Source: CAYJLW01 sp964370965 (GTDB taxonomy: Bacteria > Actinomycetota > Acidimicrobiia > UBA2766). Taken from it: a DNA stretch of 14,771 nucleotides. The first letter of the stretch is position 1. Each line of letters begins with the position of its first letter. The stretch is from assembly GCA_964370965.1 (NCBI GenBank), contig CAYJLW010000090.1:1-14771 (forward strand). Direction: 5' to 3'. A model generated the notes under the pieces. That model searched no databases. It was given only the letters and a program-made list of their open reading frames with translations, and was not told the origin of the DNA. The position numbers were made by a program, and so were the translations under genes. Below, one piece after another: positions 1-7,588 of this stretch.

Positions 1-34
1 CTTTCACCCACAGCCCAACCACCCGAACTCAGAG

Positions 35-82
35 AGCCCGGAAACTCGGGCTAGGGGAATAGGGGCATGTGCCCGATTCCCC
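35..82 (+). promoter_or_regulatory. two adjacent hairpins in the leader of the giant secreted protein
   Basis: Seen: 35-40 (agcccg) pairs perfectly with 47-52 (cgggct) around a 6-nt loop. Immediately after it, 54-60 (ggggaat) pairs with 76-82 (attcccc), enclosing a four-pair inner stem (63-66 with 71-74). Neither is followed by a T-run. They lie about 85-130 bases before the preferred start of the downstream gene, so they could be a 5' leader structure or the terminator of a gene beyond the left edge. I could not match them to a riboswitch class I know. The rest of 1-168 shows no supportable gene: the reading frames there lack the G/C-ending codon bias seen in the real genes. Confidence 0.35.
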
Positions 83-168
83 CGTGACACCGGCTCCCTA
101 CCGTGTTCCCAGGATCACGCGACGGCCCGCGGGACGGCCGCCGCCAAGAGAGGGCAGGGAGGCCGGCA

Positions 169-3100
169 GTGCAGAGAGAAGACCGCCGAACCAGGGGCCG
201 CCACCGGATCGGGACCGTCGCATGTGCTGCGGCCCTCGCCCTCGTCGCCGGACTCGTCCCTGCGCTCGGCCCCGCCCCCGCGACCGCCGCCGCCACCGCA
301 CCCGGTGCCGCCCGGCGCCTGAACCTCACGGGCAACGGCGCACAGGCGACAGGCGGCACCAGCACGAAGCCTGTCCTGAGCGCGGAAGGCCGCTACGTGG
401 CCTTCGTATCGGCCGCCACGAACCTCGCCTCGGGGCTCCCCGCCGGCAAGACGCAGGTCTACGTCCGCGACCGCCTCGGCGGTACCACCGAGCTCGTGAG
501 CGTGGGCACCGACGCCCTCCCCGGGGACAACAACAGCACCAACCCGGCGATCAGCGCCGACGGCCGCTACGTCGCCTTCCAGTCCGACGCCACGAAGATG
601 GTGAACGCCGACAGCAACAACGCCACGGACGTCTTCGTCCGCGACCGCACGTCAGGTACCACAACCCGGGCGAGCGTGACGTCCGCGGAGGCACAGGCCA
701 CGGGTGGGGCGAGCACGGACCCGTCCATCTCCGCGGACGGCACGAGGGTCGCGTTCCTGTCGCTGGCCACGAACCTCGCCGGGGGCGACACGGGCACCGC
801 CGACGTCTACCTCAGGGACACGAGCGGCTCGGGCACGACCTCCCGGGTGAGCGTGTCCACGTCCGGAGGCGAGCCCAACGCCAACAGCTCCGACCCGGCG
901 ATCAGCGCTGACGGCACCTTCGTGGCCTTCGCCTCCGTGGCCACCAACGTCGTCTCCGGAGACCCGGGGACGACGAAGGACGTCTTCCTGCGGGACCTCG
1001 GCAACGGCGACACACGGCGAGTGAACCCCGACACGGGAGGCGGATGGGCGAACGCCGACAGCGCCCAGCCGGTCGTGAACGCCAACGGTCGCTACGTGGC
1101 GTTCACGAGCTCCGCCTCGGACCTCGTGAGCGGCGACACCAATGGTGTGGGCGACACCTTCGTGTGGGCGGGGGCGTCCGGGCGGGTCACCCGCGCGAGC
1201 GTCGACAGCTGGGGGAACCAGGGCGCCTTCACGAGCGGCAGCCCATCCATCAGCGACGACGGCCTCGCCGTGGCGTTCTACTCGATCTCGCCGTTCGTGG
1301 CCGAGGACGTCGAAGAGCAGATGGACGTCTACGTGAACACCCGCGATGCCGGCACGCCGGACACAGCGGGGACGACGGAGCGCTTCAGCGTGCGCAGCGA
1401 CGGCACCGGCGGCAACGGCGGCAGCTACGTCCCCGCCCTGAGCCCCGACGGCACCGAGGTGGCCTACGAGTCCGACGCCACAAACCTCGTCACGGCGGAC
1501 ACCAACGGCTACCGGGACGTCTTCGTCACGGGCCGCCGCCCCCTGGCGGGGGGCACGATGGTGAGCACGACGCCCACGGGCGTGGCGGGCAACGGATCCA
1601 GCGGCGGAGTGGACGTCTGCGACCGGGGGAACAAGGTCGTCTTCTCGTCCTCGTCGTCGAACCTCGTGCCCGGAGACACCAACAACAAGGTGGACGTCTT
1701 CGTGCGGGACCGGGCGGCGGGCACCACCGAGCGGGTGAGCGTGACGTCCGCCGAGGCGCAGGCGGACGCCGACAGCACGAACCCCTCATTCAGCGGCGAC
1801 TGCGGCTCCGTCGTGTTCCAGTCCGAAGCCACGAACCTGTCGTCCTCCGACCAGGACACCTGCACGAACTGGAGCCAGGCCGCCGGGCCGTGCATGGACG
1901 TGTTCGTCCGCAACCTCGAGGAAGGGACCACGTCCTGGGTGAGCCGCGACGTCGTGGCCGACCCCGGTCGCACGGTGGGCGACAGCGCCGACGCCGCCGT
2001 CGACAGCATCGGTCGCTGCGTCGCCTTCGAGGTGTACGACCGCGGCTACGACGATCCCACCGGGTCCGACTGGCCCACCAAGAGCATCGACCTGCGCGAC
2101 ACCGTGGCGGGCTCGACCACCGCCGTGACGACCTTCTCCAAGCAGGACGACGCCCGGGACCCGGCGATCGACTTCGCATGCCGCCGCATCGTCTGGGTGC
2201 GCGACGCGGACCCCCTGACCGGGCTGCCCAACAACAGGGACGTGTGGGTGTCGGCGAAGTCCTCGGGCGGGAACTGGTGGGACTCGTACCAGGTGAGCAA
2301 GACCACCGCCGGCGCCGACGCCAACGGCGACAGTGAGGACCCCGCCATCAGCGCCGACGGCCGCTGGGCGGCGTTCTCCTCCACGTCCACGAGCCTCGTC
2401 TCCGGTGACGCCAACGGCGTCCGGGACGTGTTCCTCGTCGACCTCGACGTCGCCATCACCAACGGGGGCGGCAGCCCGGCCGGGGGAGCCGGGATCATGA
2501 GCCTGCCCGCCCCGGGCGCCAACGGGGTCGTCTGCCTCACGTGCAGCTCCGGGGGGACCACCACCAACGGGGCGAGCGCGTCGCCGGCGATCAGCGCCGA
2601 CGGCCGCTACGTCACGTTCGCGTCCTCCGCCTCCAACCTCGCCCTCGACGACACGAACGCCCGTGACGACGTCTTCGTGATCGACACCCAGGGCGGCGCC
2701 GTGACACGGGTGAGCGTGACGGCCTCTGGCGGGCAGGCAGGTGAGAACAGCGGAAGCGCGAGCATCGGCGGCGCCCCCACGATCAGCGCCAACGGTTGCG
2801 ACGTCGGCTTCGGCTCCCTCGCCGAGGACACCTTCGGCAACGACGCCGGCCAGAAGCTGCCCGACGCCGTCGTCTCGGGCGGGCCCGTGTGCACGAACCT
2901 GCCGCCCACCGCCGCGCTCACCGCCACGCCCACGTCCGGCAAGGCGCCCCTCGCCGTCGCCTTCGACGCCGGCGCCTCCTTCGACTACGACGGCGCCCTC
3001 ACCTACGCCTGGGACTTCGGTGACGGCACCACGGACTCGGGGGCGGCCACCGCCAGCCACACCTACCTCTACCCCGGCACCTACGACACCGTCGTCACGG

Positions 3101-3471
3101 TCACCGACAGCGACGGCGACCAGGCGACGGCGACCCGGACGATCACGGCGGCGTCAAACCAGCCGCCCGTGCCCTCGTTCACCGCCACGCCGACGAGCGG
3201 CGTGGCGCCCCTCGCCGTCGCTTTCAACGGGGGCGCATCCTATGACCCGGACGGCACGATCACGGCGTACACCTGGACATTCGGCGACGGCGCCACTGGC
3301 ACGGGCGTGACCACGAGCCACACGTACGCGACCGGAGGCACGCGGACGGCACGCCTCGACGTCACCGACGACAACGGCTACGTGCGGAACACGACCCGCA
3401 CGATCACGGTCACGAGCCTCCCCACCGCGAATGCCGGCACCGACCGCTCCGTCGGCGAGGGCACCACGGTC
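169..3471 (+). CDS. giant secreted TolB-like beta-propeller/PKD protein, N-terminal part (interrupted by assembly gap)
   Basis: Likely an extracellular or surface adhesin or scaffold; no enzymatic motif is seen. I chose GTG 169 because GGGAGG at 157-162 sits six bases upstream. The frame is open back to GTG 103, but that start has no Shine-Dalgarno. Residues 1-14 are basic, 15-34 hydrophobic, and an Ala-Thr-Ala stretch near 40 suits signal peptidase cleavage. Residues about 50-905 hold about 14 degenerate repeats of roughly 55-70 residues, each with a version of PAISADGRYVAF, then ATNL, DTN, DVFVRD and TTRVSV. This is typical of TolB/WD40-like PD40 blades, and 14 would suit two seven-bladed propellers. 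Two PKD domains follow (about 912-985 and 998-1080; motifs YAWDFGDG and YTWTFGDG). A third module starts (PTANAGTDRSVGEG) and runs into the N gap at a codon boundary. Function is inferred from domain type only. Confidence 0.9.
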
Positions 3472-3571
3472 NNNNNNNNNNNNNNNNNNNNNNNNNNNNN
3501 NNNNNNNNNNNNNNNNNNNNNNNNNNNNNNNNNNNNNNNNNNNNNNNNNNNNNNNNNNNNNNNNNNNNNNN
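3472..3571. other. assembly gap of 100 N inside the giant gene
   Basis: Exactly 100 N, the usual placeholder for a gap of unknown size. The coding frame ends on a complete codon at 3471 and resumes on a complete codon at 3572. The true length must therefore be a multiple of three if one gene spans it, and 100 is not. The gap falls at the first of several near-identical tandem modules, a typical site of assembly failure. Confidence 0.98.
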
Positions 3572-6199
3572 GTCACCGACGGCGACGGCGGCACCACCAC
3601 CACCAACCTCCCCCAGGTCAGCGTCGACCGGCACCTCCCCACCGCCGACCCCGGCCCGGACCGCAGCGTGGGCGAGGGCGTGGTGACGATGGACGGCTCC
3701 GCGTCTTCGCCGAACGACGACGGCCAGTCCGTCACCCAGTACCGCTGGGACCTCGACGACAACGGCAGCATCGACTACGTGAGCGCCTCGCCCACCTACC
3801 CCTTCGGGGCCGACGGTCCGACGGTGCGCACCGTCGCCCTCACCGTCGTCGATCCCGACGGCACCTCGCCGAAGGCCACAGCCCAGATCACGGTCACGAA
3901 CACCGCGCCCGCGATCTCCGGCGCCTTCGTGACCCCGGGCAGCGGCACCACCAATGACACCACCTTCGCGTACTCTGCCACCGCCGCGGACGCCGCCGGC
4001 GCCCTGGACCCGCTGAGCTACGCCTGGGACTTCGACGGCAACGGCACGACTGACGCCACCACAGGGACCGGCACGACCACGCACGCCTTCGCCACCGCCG
4101 GCACCTACACCGGGCGCGTCACCGTCGGCGACGGCGACGGCGGCTTCACGCCGTTCACGCTCAACCAGGTGCGCGTGAACGCCCACCTCCCCACCGCTGA
4201 CGCCGGGGCGGACCAGACGGCGCCGGAGGGAGCGCCCGTGCCCCTTGACGGTTCCGGGTCCTCCTCCAACGACAGCGGTCAGAGCATCACGCAGTACCGC
4301 TGGGACCTCGACGACGACGGCACCGTCGACTTCACGTCGCCCCTTCCCACATTCGGGTTCACCGCCGGCGACGGCCCCGGCTCACGCACTGTGGCGCTCA
4401 CGGTCGTCGATCCCGACGGCACGTCCGCGAAGGACACGACGGTCGTCACGATCACGAACGCCGCCCCGACGATCACTGCTACCGACGTCACCCCGAGGAC
4501 GGGCACGGCCAACGAGACTGTCTTCGTCCACTCCGTCTCTGCCACCGACCCCACAGACACTCTGAGCTACGCCTGGGACTTCGACGGCGACGGCAACACC
4601 GACACGGCCACAGGAACCGGTGCCACCACCCACACGTTCACGACCCCCGGCACCCGCACGGGGTCGGTGCAGGTGAGTGATGACGACGGCGCCGCCACGA
4701 CCGCAGCGCTCCCCCAGGTGAGCGTGAACGGCCACCCGCCGACTGCGGCCGCCGGGGCGGACAGGTTCGTGGACGAGGGCACCCAGGTGACCCTGGACGG
4801 CTCGGCATCTTCGGCGAACGACCCCGGCCAGACCATTTCTCAGTACCGCTGGGACCTCGACGACGACGGCACCGTCGACCAGCAGGGGACCTCCCCCACG
4901 CTCACGTTCGACGCCGGCGGTGGCCCGGCGATCCGCATCGTGGCCCTCACCGTCGTCGATCCCGACGGGACTGCCACGGACACGGTCGCCGTCACGGTCA
5001 CGAACACGGCTCCCACAATCACAGCCGCGGACGTAGACCCGCGGACAGGTACGGCCGGAGCGACGTCATTCGCGTACTCGGCCACCGCCACCGACCCGGC
5101 AGACTCGCTGAGCTACATCTGGGACTTCGACGGCAACGGGTTCGCCGACGCCGCGACCGGCACCGGGTCCGCAAGCCATGTGTTCCCGGCTCCCGGTCGC
5201 TTCACCGGGACGGTCGCCGTGAGCGACGGCGTCACGTACGCCATGTCCCCGCTCCCCGAGGTCGTCGTGGGCGCCGTCCTCGTGGCGCCCTCGGCCACGC
5301 TCGTCTCACCGCTGCCCGCTACGGTCCCGCCGGGCGCAGACGTGGTGCTCGCTGCCGAGGCCACCGACGACCTCGGCGTCGTCGCCCTCGAGTGGGACCG
5401 CGACGGGGACGGCAGCACGGACGAGACGACGCCCGTCGTGCCCCCCGACGACTTCCTCCAAGTCGAAGTCGCCATCCGCTATGACACCCCGGGCACCTTC
5501 AGCCCCGCCGTGCGGGCCGTGGACGGCGACGGCCTCCGCTCCGGGTGGTCCGGCGGCTCCCAGATCCGCGTGCTCGACCCGGCCTGTACCGGGGACGCCG
5601 ACGGCGACCACGTGCCCTGCAGCCATGACGGCAACGACGGCGACCCGTCGGACTCCAAGCCCCTGGAGTCCCTCCTCCTCGACCCGTCGGGATCACCGCT
5701 GCCCGGCGTCCTCTGGTCCGGACCCACCGACCCGGACGTCGCCGTCATGAGTCCCGTGAACGTCCGCGAGAACATCCTCTTCCCCGGCTGGCTGGACCTC
5801 CGCCTCGTCGTCGGCCCCTGGTCCTTCGTGGACGTCGACGTCGCCGGCGGCACGCCGCAGCGGGCGTTCGTCCACCTCGTCTCCGACGTCGCCCAGGCCG
5901 TCGAGGACAAACGCGTGGTGAGCGTGGGCGGGCACTCCGAGACCGTCGAGTCGGCCTTCGACACCGCCTACCTGTCCGGCGTCGGCCTCTGCATCGAAAG
6001 GGCGCCCTTCTCGATGGGCTTCTGCCGCTACACGGCCGTCGTGGACGACGACCAACTCGCCGCCGACCTCGGCACCGACACCGTCACGATCACCGCCACG
6101 TGGGGCAACGGAAGGCGCATCGACTTCGACGGCTTCCTCACGCCCGGCTCCGGGGAGTACGTCGTGACGGCCCGCGAGGACGCGGGCGGTGACCTGTGA
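3572..6199 (+). CDS. giant secreted TolB-like/PKD protein, C-terminal part (same gene as 169-3471)
   Basis: Continues the upstream part beyond the gap in a shifted frame; the shift is explained by the arbitrary gap length. It carries three copies of a roughly 183-residue supermodule (from 3614, 4166 and 4715), each pairing two PKD-like halves. One half has QYRWDLDDDG and VVDPDGT; the other has LSYAWDFDGDG and a Gly/Thr-rich end. Beyond 5258 comes an Ig-like stretch (about 5280-5575, with EWDRDGDGSTD). Next is an Asp-rich calcium-type motif with two Cys (CTGDADGDHVPCSHDG, about 5583-5630). The last domain, about 180 residues, I do not recognise; it has another Cys pair (GLCIE, GFCRY). DxDxDG motifs recur and suggest Ca2+-stabilised folds. 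I see no LPXTG motif or C-terminal membrane segment, so surface attachment is unclear. With a one-module gap the whole protein would be about 2,122 residues. The stop TGA is at 6197-6199. Confidence 0.88.
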   Translation, partial: VTDGDGGTTTTNLPQVSVDRHLPTADPGPDRSVGEGVVTMDGSASSPNDDGQSVTQYRWDLDDNGSIDYVSASPTYPFGADGPTVRTVALTVVDPDGTSPKATAQITVTNTAPAISGAFVTPGSGTTNDTTFAYSATAADAAGALDPLSYAWDFDGNGTTDATTGTGTTTHAFATAGTYTGRVTVGDGDGGFTPFTLNQVRVNAHLPTADAGADQTAPEGAPVPLDGSGSSSNDSGQSITQYRWDLDDDGTVDFTSPLPTFGFTAGDGPGSRTVALTVVDPDGTSAKDTTVVTITNAAPTITATDVTPRTGTANETVFVHSVSATDPTDTLSYAWDFDGDGNTDTATGTGATTHTFTTPGTRTGSVQVSDDDGAATTAALPQVSVNGHPPTAAAGADRFVDEGTQVTLDGSASSANDPGQTISQYRWDLDDDGTVDQQGTSPTLTFDAGGGPAIRIVALTVVDPDGTATDTVAVTVTNTAPTITAADVDPRTGTAGATSFAYSATATDPADSLSYIWDFDGNGFADAATGTGSASHVFPAPGRFTGTVAVSDGVTYAMSPLPEVVVGAVLVAPSATLVSPLPATVPPGADVVLAAEATDDLGVVALEWDRDGDGSTDETTPVVPPDDFLQVEVAIRYDTPGTFSPAVRAVDGDGLRSGWSGGSQIRVLDPACTGDADGDHVPCSHDGNDGDPSDSKPLESLLLDPSGSPLPGVLWSGPTDPDVAVMSPVNVRENILFPGWLDLRLVVGPWSFVDVDVAGGTPQRAFVHLVSDVAQAVEDKRVVSVGGHSETVESAFDTAYLSGVGLCIERAPFSMGFCRYTAVVDDDQLAADLGTDTVTITATWGNGRRIDFDGFLTPGSGEYVVTAREDAGGDL
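3614..5257 (+). repeat. tandem coding repeat, three copies of about 550 bp
   Basis: Three in-frame copies: 3614-4165 (552 bp), 4166-4714 (549 bp) and 4715-5257 (543 bp). Each starts at the equivalent of LPQVSVNxHxPTADAGAD. A 39-base stretch at 4292-4330 is repeated identically at 4841-4879, and the first copy differs from it at only a few bases. Such DNA-level identity points to recent duplication or ongoing recombination. At least one further copy is interrupted by the N gap. Confidence 0.85.
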
Positions 6200-6372
6200 A
6201 CATCGAGAGCTGCGCCACGGACGTGAAGCCTCCCGGACCGTCGGGGGAGGAAGGGGACGCCCCGGGCGCGGGTGGCCCCTGGGCAGGTGTGGAACCGGCC
6301 TACCGGGAGTTCGTCGCCACTCCGCTCACAGAGGAGGAGACGCTCGCCGAGGGGATCGACACGCCACCCTGA
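6196..6372 (+). CDS. small ORF overlapping the stop of the giant gene, unknown function
   Basis: A 58-codon frame begins with GTG at 6196 and shares bases 6196-6199 (GTGA) with the TGA stop of the giant gene, an arrangement typical of translational coupling. About 84% of its codons end in G or C, as in neighbouring genes. The product is soluble-looking and acidic, rich in Gly/Pro in the first half, and ends in PAYREFVATPLTEEETLAEG. It has no membrane segment and no domain I recognise. There is no strong Shine-Dalgarno, so expression would depend on reinitiation. It fills most of the space before the convergent transporter gene. It could also be chance, since any frame in such GC-rich DNA tends to stay open. 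Confidence 0.4.
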   Translation: MNIESCATDVKPPGPSGEEGDAPGAGGPWAGVEPAYREFVATPLTEEETLAEGIDTPP

Positions 6373-6393
6373 CGCCGCGCCCCTCTGCCGCCG

Positions 6394-6424
6394 TCAGCCG
6401 TCGCCGGTGCCCCCTGACGGCTGA
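6394..6424. terminator. hairpin at the stop of the DMT transporter gene, between convergent genes
   Basis: Bases 6394-6402 (tcagccgtc) pair perfectly with 6416-6424 (gacggctga) around a 13-nt loop, and the arm contains the transporter's stop codon. No T-run follows on either strand. The position between convergent reading frames fits a bidirectional terminator of the U-less kind found in high-GC genomes. Confidence 0.35.
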
Positions 6425-7287
6425 AGGGAGGCAGCCGCCGGAGGCTCCTCAGTGCGGGCAGCGGAGCGGGCGAGTTGCACGGTGGCGACGGTGAGCACGG
6501 CGGCGGACGCGAAGAGGAGCCCGCCCCGTACGCCGCCTGTGTCCACGACCTCGTGCAGGAGGGCAACCCCGATCACGGACCCGGCCACCGGCTCGAGGAC
6601 CGTGGCTGCCGGGAGGGACGCCTCGAGCCTGCCCGCCTGGAACGCCGCCTGCTGGAGGTAGGTGCCGATGATGCCGGTCCCGATGAGGGCGAAGAGCTCC
6701 CAGCGCCTCAGGAGATGGAAGAGGCCCGCGGAGAACTCCGACTCCACCGCCTTCGTGAACGCCGCCAGAGCGCCGTAGAGGATCCCGGCGGCCACGGCGA
6801 GAGCCGCCGCCCGGCGCGTCCCGTTGCGGCGACCGGCCACGAGGACGCAGCCCACGACGAGGGGCCCGAGCACGAGCGACGCCCGCAGCCAGGAGGTGAC
6901 GGGGGCGCTGGGTTCGCCGCCCCGGGCGTCCGCGACGGCGACGAAGACGGCCAGGGCGGCGGTGAGCAGGACGGCCCAGGCCCAGTCGGAGGCCGACATG
7001 GCTCGCTTCTCCACCACCGCCCCCAGGGGCAGGGCGAAGAGCAGCGTCGTGACGACGAAGGGCGTGACGAGCACCAGGGGCCCGAGGTCGATGGCGAGGG
7101 CCTGCGCCCCGTAGCCCGCCGTGTCGGCCACGAGCCCGCCGAGCCAGAGCGGCTGGCGCACGAGGACGAGGACGAGGGCGACGCCGTGGCGGTCCTCCGG
7201 CACGGCCGAGGCGGAGCGGCGTTGCGCCACGGCGCCGGTGGCGAAGAGGAGTGACGCCAGGAGAGCGAAGACGACCGCCCAGAACAT
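6394..7287 (-). CDS. DMT-superfamily (EamA/NIPA-like) membrane transporter
   Basis: A 297-residue integral membrane protein with roughly nine or ten hydrophobic segments and short loops, starting with FWAVVFALLASLLFATGAVAQ. The order of segments and the motif GYGAQALAIDLGPLVLVTPF resemble actinobacterial DMT-family proteins related to NIPA magnesium transporters. A second-half signature (LEASLPAATVLEPVAGSVIGVALLHE) matches the EamA repeat, in which a Pro/Glu segment precedes the last helices. The substrate cannot be read from sequence: metal ion, amino acid or drug efflux are all possible. The start is ATG at 7285-7287 with only a weak Shine-Dalgarno. The stop is TGA at 6394-6396. It is the last of three minus-strand genes and lies 46 bases after the 65-aa gene, so co-transcription is plausible. 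Confidence 0.85.
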   Translation of the reverse strand: MFWAVVFALLASLLFATGAVAQRRSASAVPEDRHGVALVLVLVRQPLWLGGLVADTAGYGAQALAIDLGPLVLVTPFVVTTLLFALPLGAVVEKRAMSASDWAWAVLLTAALAVFVAVADARGGEPSAPVTSWLRASLVLGPLVVGCVLVAGRRNGTRRAAALAVAAGILYGALAAFTKAVESEFSAGLFHLLRRWELFALIGTGIIGTYLQQAAFQAGRLEASLPAATVLEPVAGSVIGVALLHEVVDTGGVRGGLLFASAAVLTVATVQLARSAARTEEPPAAASLQPSGGTGDG

Positions 7288-7309
7288 CGGGGAACCTTAT
7301 TCGCCCCGC

Positions 7310-7336
7310 TGACGGCTCCGCGCCCGGCAGCCGTCA
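7310..7336 (-). terminator. hairpin at the stop of the 65-aa Cys protein gene
   Basis: Bases 7310-7317 (tgacggct) and 7329-7336 (agccgtca) form a perfect 8-bp stem around an 11-nt loop. The arm contains the stop codon of the small gene and lies just before the transporter start. There is no U-tract, so it may act as a partial terminator or an mRNA-stabilising hairpin within an operon. Confidence 0.35.
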
Positions 7337-7531
7337 CTCCTCGGGCGGGGTGCGGCGCTTCGCCACCCGACGCCGGGTGCGGGCGACCTCGTCCGGGGTG
7401 GCGTTCTTGTCCGGCCGGTTGGCGAACACCACCTTGCCGTGCAGGACGCATCCCGGCACGCCGGGGTCGCACTCGATGCGGAGCTTGCGGCAACGGCCGC
7501 TCGTCTCCTGGGGGCAGGACCAAGAAGTCAT
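7334..7531 (-). CDS. small four-cysteine protein, possible zinc-binding
   Basis: 65 residues starting MTSWSCPQ. Cys6, Cys14, Cys21 and Cys28 with His31 give the pattern C-x7-C-x6-C-x6-C-x2-H, followed by a basic tail with several Arg and Lys. The spacing suggests a small metal-binding knuckle or a disulfide fold. I recall similar short proteins with CPx(3-4)G.C...CDPG..GCVLHG in bacterial genomes, but know no function for them. ATG at 7529-7531 is preceded by AGGAG with a short two-base spacer. It lies 57 bases after the DUF6777-like gene and 46 bases before the transporter gene, all on the same strand. The four evenly spaced Cys and conserved-looking CDPGxPGC argue for a real gene. Confidence 0.7.
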   Translation of the reverse strand: MTSWSCPQETSGRCRKLRIECDPGVPGCVLHGKVVFANRPDKNATPDEVARTRRRVAKRRTPPEE

Positions 7532-7588
7532 CGCTCCTATTTGTACCCGCGTGCGCCGACGTCGGGCCCGCCCGGCCGGTCTGCCGGC

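Noticed and set aside
1..82. Riboswitch (c-di-GMP or c-di-AMP class) at the left edge
   Set aside because: Two hairpins are present, but I could not align the conserved core bases of either class. The 5' side may be cut off by the window edge.
103..168. Earlier GTG 103 start for the giant gene
   Set aside because: It has no Shine-Dalgarno and would put a long Arg/Gly-rich extension before the signal peptide. GTG 169 has GGGAGG at good spacing.
1786..3060. 424-residue minus-strand frame inside the giant secreted gene
   Set aside because: It is the antisense of TolB-like repeats, rich in Gly/Val/Ala/Arg, with no recognisable domain.
3572..3957. Continuation of the upstream frame past the N gap, ending at 3957
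   Set aside because: This frame gives His/Arg/Pro-rich sequence, whereas the shifted frame gives clean PKD modules. The apparent stop is caused by the arbitrary gap length.
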